A stretch of DNA of 48,293 nt from a virus. Both the position numbers and the translations under genes were made by a program. Below the pieces are notes generated by a model that was not told the origin of the DNA, did not search any database, and worked only from the letters and a program-made list of their open reading frames with translations. Within the stretch, counting starts at the first letter, position 1, and the number at the start of each line of letters is the position of its first letter. This document shows, piece by piece, positions 48,001 through 48,293 of the stretch. Where the stretch lies: the IMG/VR virus record IMGVR_UViG_3300028920_000764, positions 1 to 48,293 of that record, one strand, 5' to 3'.

Positions 48001-48269
48001 CCGGTTTCAAATTTCACCCTTGCGCCGCCCGCGTTGGCAATGGGGAATTGTTTCCACGTTGTGCCGCCCGCCGCGTTTGACCCGTCCCAATACCCGATAT
48101 ACGATCCGTCAATATAGGGCAATTTGGACCAGATGCGGTAATCGTCAAACACGCTAATATAGGCCCCTGTGGCAATCGTCAATTCGCCTGGTTTGGGGTT
48201 CGCCGTGGTATGCACTGACGCCCATACCATAACGACTGTTTCGGTGACATTGGTTGTAACACCGCGCAC
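45057..48269 (-). CDS. Large tail hub / receptor-binding protein, main part
   Basis: This 1,070-residue frame is the bulk of the split tail protein; 82 more residues lie at 134-376 across the contig end. Two discoidin-like (F5/8 type C) domains lie at about residues 115-245 and 310-450, with ENGANVDDNAFDGDSGTYW and TDPEDAIDGNTGTAWTG. A LamG-like lectin domain lies at about 515-735 (GDIAHVALYDEVL). The C-terminal 320 residues resemble a baseplate hub and end in EYRHLPGNVKEVRIQLEDY. It likely joins the tail tip to host glycans. The GTG start at 48269 is an artefact of the mismatch at 48282. Confidence 0.88.
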   Translation of the reverse strand: MRGVTTNVTETVVMVWASVHTTANPKPGELTIATGAYISVFDDYRIWSKLPYIDGSYIGYWDGSNAAGGTTWKQFPIANAGGARVKFETGGAASFDLDGADSAAMWDEGYLGQLTAYNTPTAISASSENGANVDDNAFDGDSGTYWEATSSAAETIQWTAANQSLRRISITAESSAGAPQSFNIQRYNTYYGWVTINKVTGETGWSIGENRSFFCDCYYPDVGSWQAYRLSIGSSNGGNIAIREIAMHNEDRVTTSPYTWSIASATYTTGSNTSEAPTVSLPIGFRYAELSVEDAASTYTGETHTPILVSVKDPSNNTIDLSGATATSSTGTDPEDAIDGNTGTAWTGANGVTSGWLKVDMSAGNTARISEYRLSAYGVTGAPDDWILEGSDDDATYYLIDKRESQSFSVAGVETQTFTLYNAVHEYRYYKLTINSLQAGTRIQLYEFAPHFDETPYAPITLFNVTEQRHGQQGQRMTLDVLENISYEDYPPGTLALYWEEETMPAAYYQAVTLVNEAALLAHWPLWDVSGASVAEDLSANGYDGTPTAVTFGSSTGMGDGNTSASFNGAASYIDYHSAGLESDFDADTGTLSTWVYIEAGVWVDSTSRRIAEIRVDTNNRIAISKGATNYTIVGTYYGGGTPVSVSATLDATTRANFANVLLTWNTGTDTLALYINGVLIDSASSLGTWAGTPGNIYIGAYNSTPLNPFEGDIAHVALYDEVLSQFYISQLATATPTISKTESLSAAGPDGHTKMWGWLDIAREQIRGRDTGREASTRITVLDAAGRLAQLPGFPFVIEHDNTGTLPAYYNQMAGACIDRLIYLLGRWCSSAAEVTDFIISGSLSLWVFPILEVSGADLWEMMRGRAEAAEMRLGITKHGAIKWQPDFQMLDFSVLSTLPDATIDIDSADWLDIRYTNTPTPRLHWGWAAAVQTAWEDPASASVTAYRCVTPGDAPGQGLRSAEQNEMLVTGQSNLNKRAGQLYAYENAPFSRFTVELAHAADTGLDPGDMQYIAVTISSEEAARRGLTWTSEKMWLYELEYRHLPGNVKEVRIQLEDYIDGGLGDAIS

Positions 48270-48293
48270 GCGCGCCCACCCCTAGTCCCACCC
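48140..48293. repeat. Right copy of terminal direct repeat
   Basis: This is identical to bases 1-154 except at 48159 and 48282. At 48282, c instead of g turns a tyrosine codon of the tail gene into TAG. The left copy reads through at the matching base 143. The most likely true sequence takes a at 48159 and g at 143. Confidence 0.93.

Noticed and set aside
1-48293. CRISPR array, insertion sequence, integrase or attachment site
   Set aside because: No spaced direct-repeat array, no transposase or recombinase motif and no tRNA-end duplication was seen.
48140-48293. True terminal redundancy of a linear virion genome
   Set aside because: Mismatches sit only near the contig ends and break the same gene, which fits assembly overlap better; read mapping would decide.

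Overview
The window is an essentially complete tailed-phage genome of siphovirus type, assembled as a circular contig. Bases 1-154 repeat at 48140-48293 with two mismatches, so the closed molecule is about 48,139 bp. Both mismatches create stop codons that cut one tail gene in two at the contig ends; read around the circle it is a single gene of about 1,152 codons. The host cannot be named from this sequence. A Thr/Pro-rich lipoprotein and a secreted sortase-like protein point weakly to a Gram-positive or Chloroflexota host (inference only). No integrase, tRNA or CRISPR array was recognised.

Late region, minus strand, in transcription order. A methyltransferase, small and large terminase, portal, minor head protein, scaffold, decoration protein, major capsid protein, head-tail connectors, tail terminator, major tail protein and tail assembly chaperone lead to a 790-residue tape measure. 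The chaperone gene has an A AAA AAC slippery site directly before its stop. Reading then crosses the contig ends into a large tail hub/receptor-binding protein, a sortase-like protein, a LamG-like protein, a beta-helix protein, two membrane proteins and a lipoprotein with a clan GH-A-like glycoside hydrolase fold.

Early/replication region, minus strand, 32.3 to 15.9 kb. It holds an XRE repressor, a 640-bp gene-free stretch with strong RNA-structure signals, a PAPS-reductase-like PP-loop protein, an AEP-type primase, a nuclease-SWIM fusion, an O-like replication protein with an internal repeat cluster, a TOPRIM/zinc/DnaB-type primase-helicase, SSB, dUTPase, a VRR-NUC-like nuclease, a T5orf172 protein and a metallophosphoesterase. 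Three intergenic leaders here share an unusual interleaved inverted-repeat layout.

Rightward region, plus strand, 32.5 to 39.9 kb. It starts at a near-consensus sigma70 promoter facing the XRE promoter. It carries small HTH and coiled-coil genes, a probable DNA-recombination protein, two HNH proteins, a Fic-domain protein with its own inhibitory motif, an ASCH-like protein and small zinc-ribbon proteins. The two transcription directions collide at 39.9 kb, where the last genes overlap by 9 bp.

The leading candidates for undescribed biology are the large structured RNA at about 31.45-31.99 kb and the three triple-interleaved leader elements at 23.1, 27.7 and 29.5 kb.
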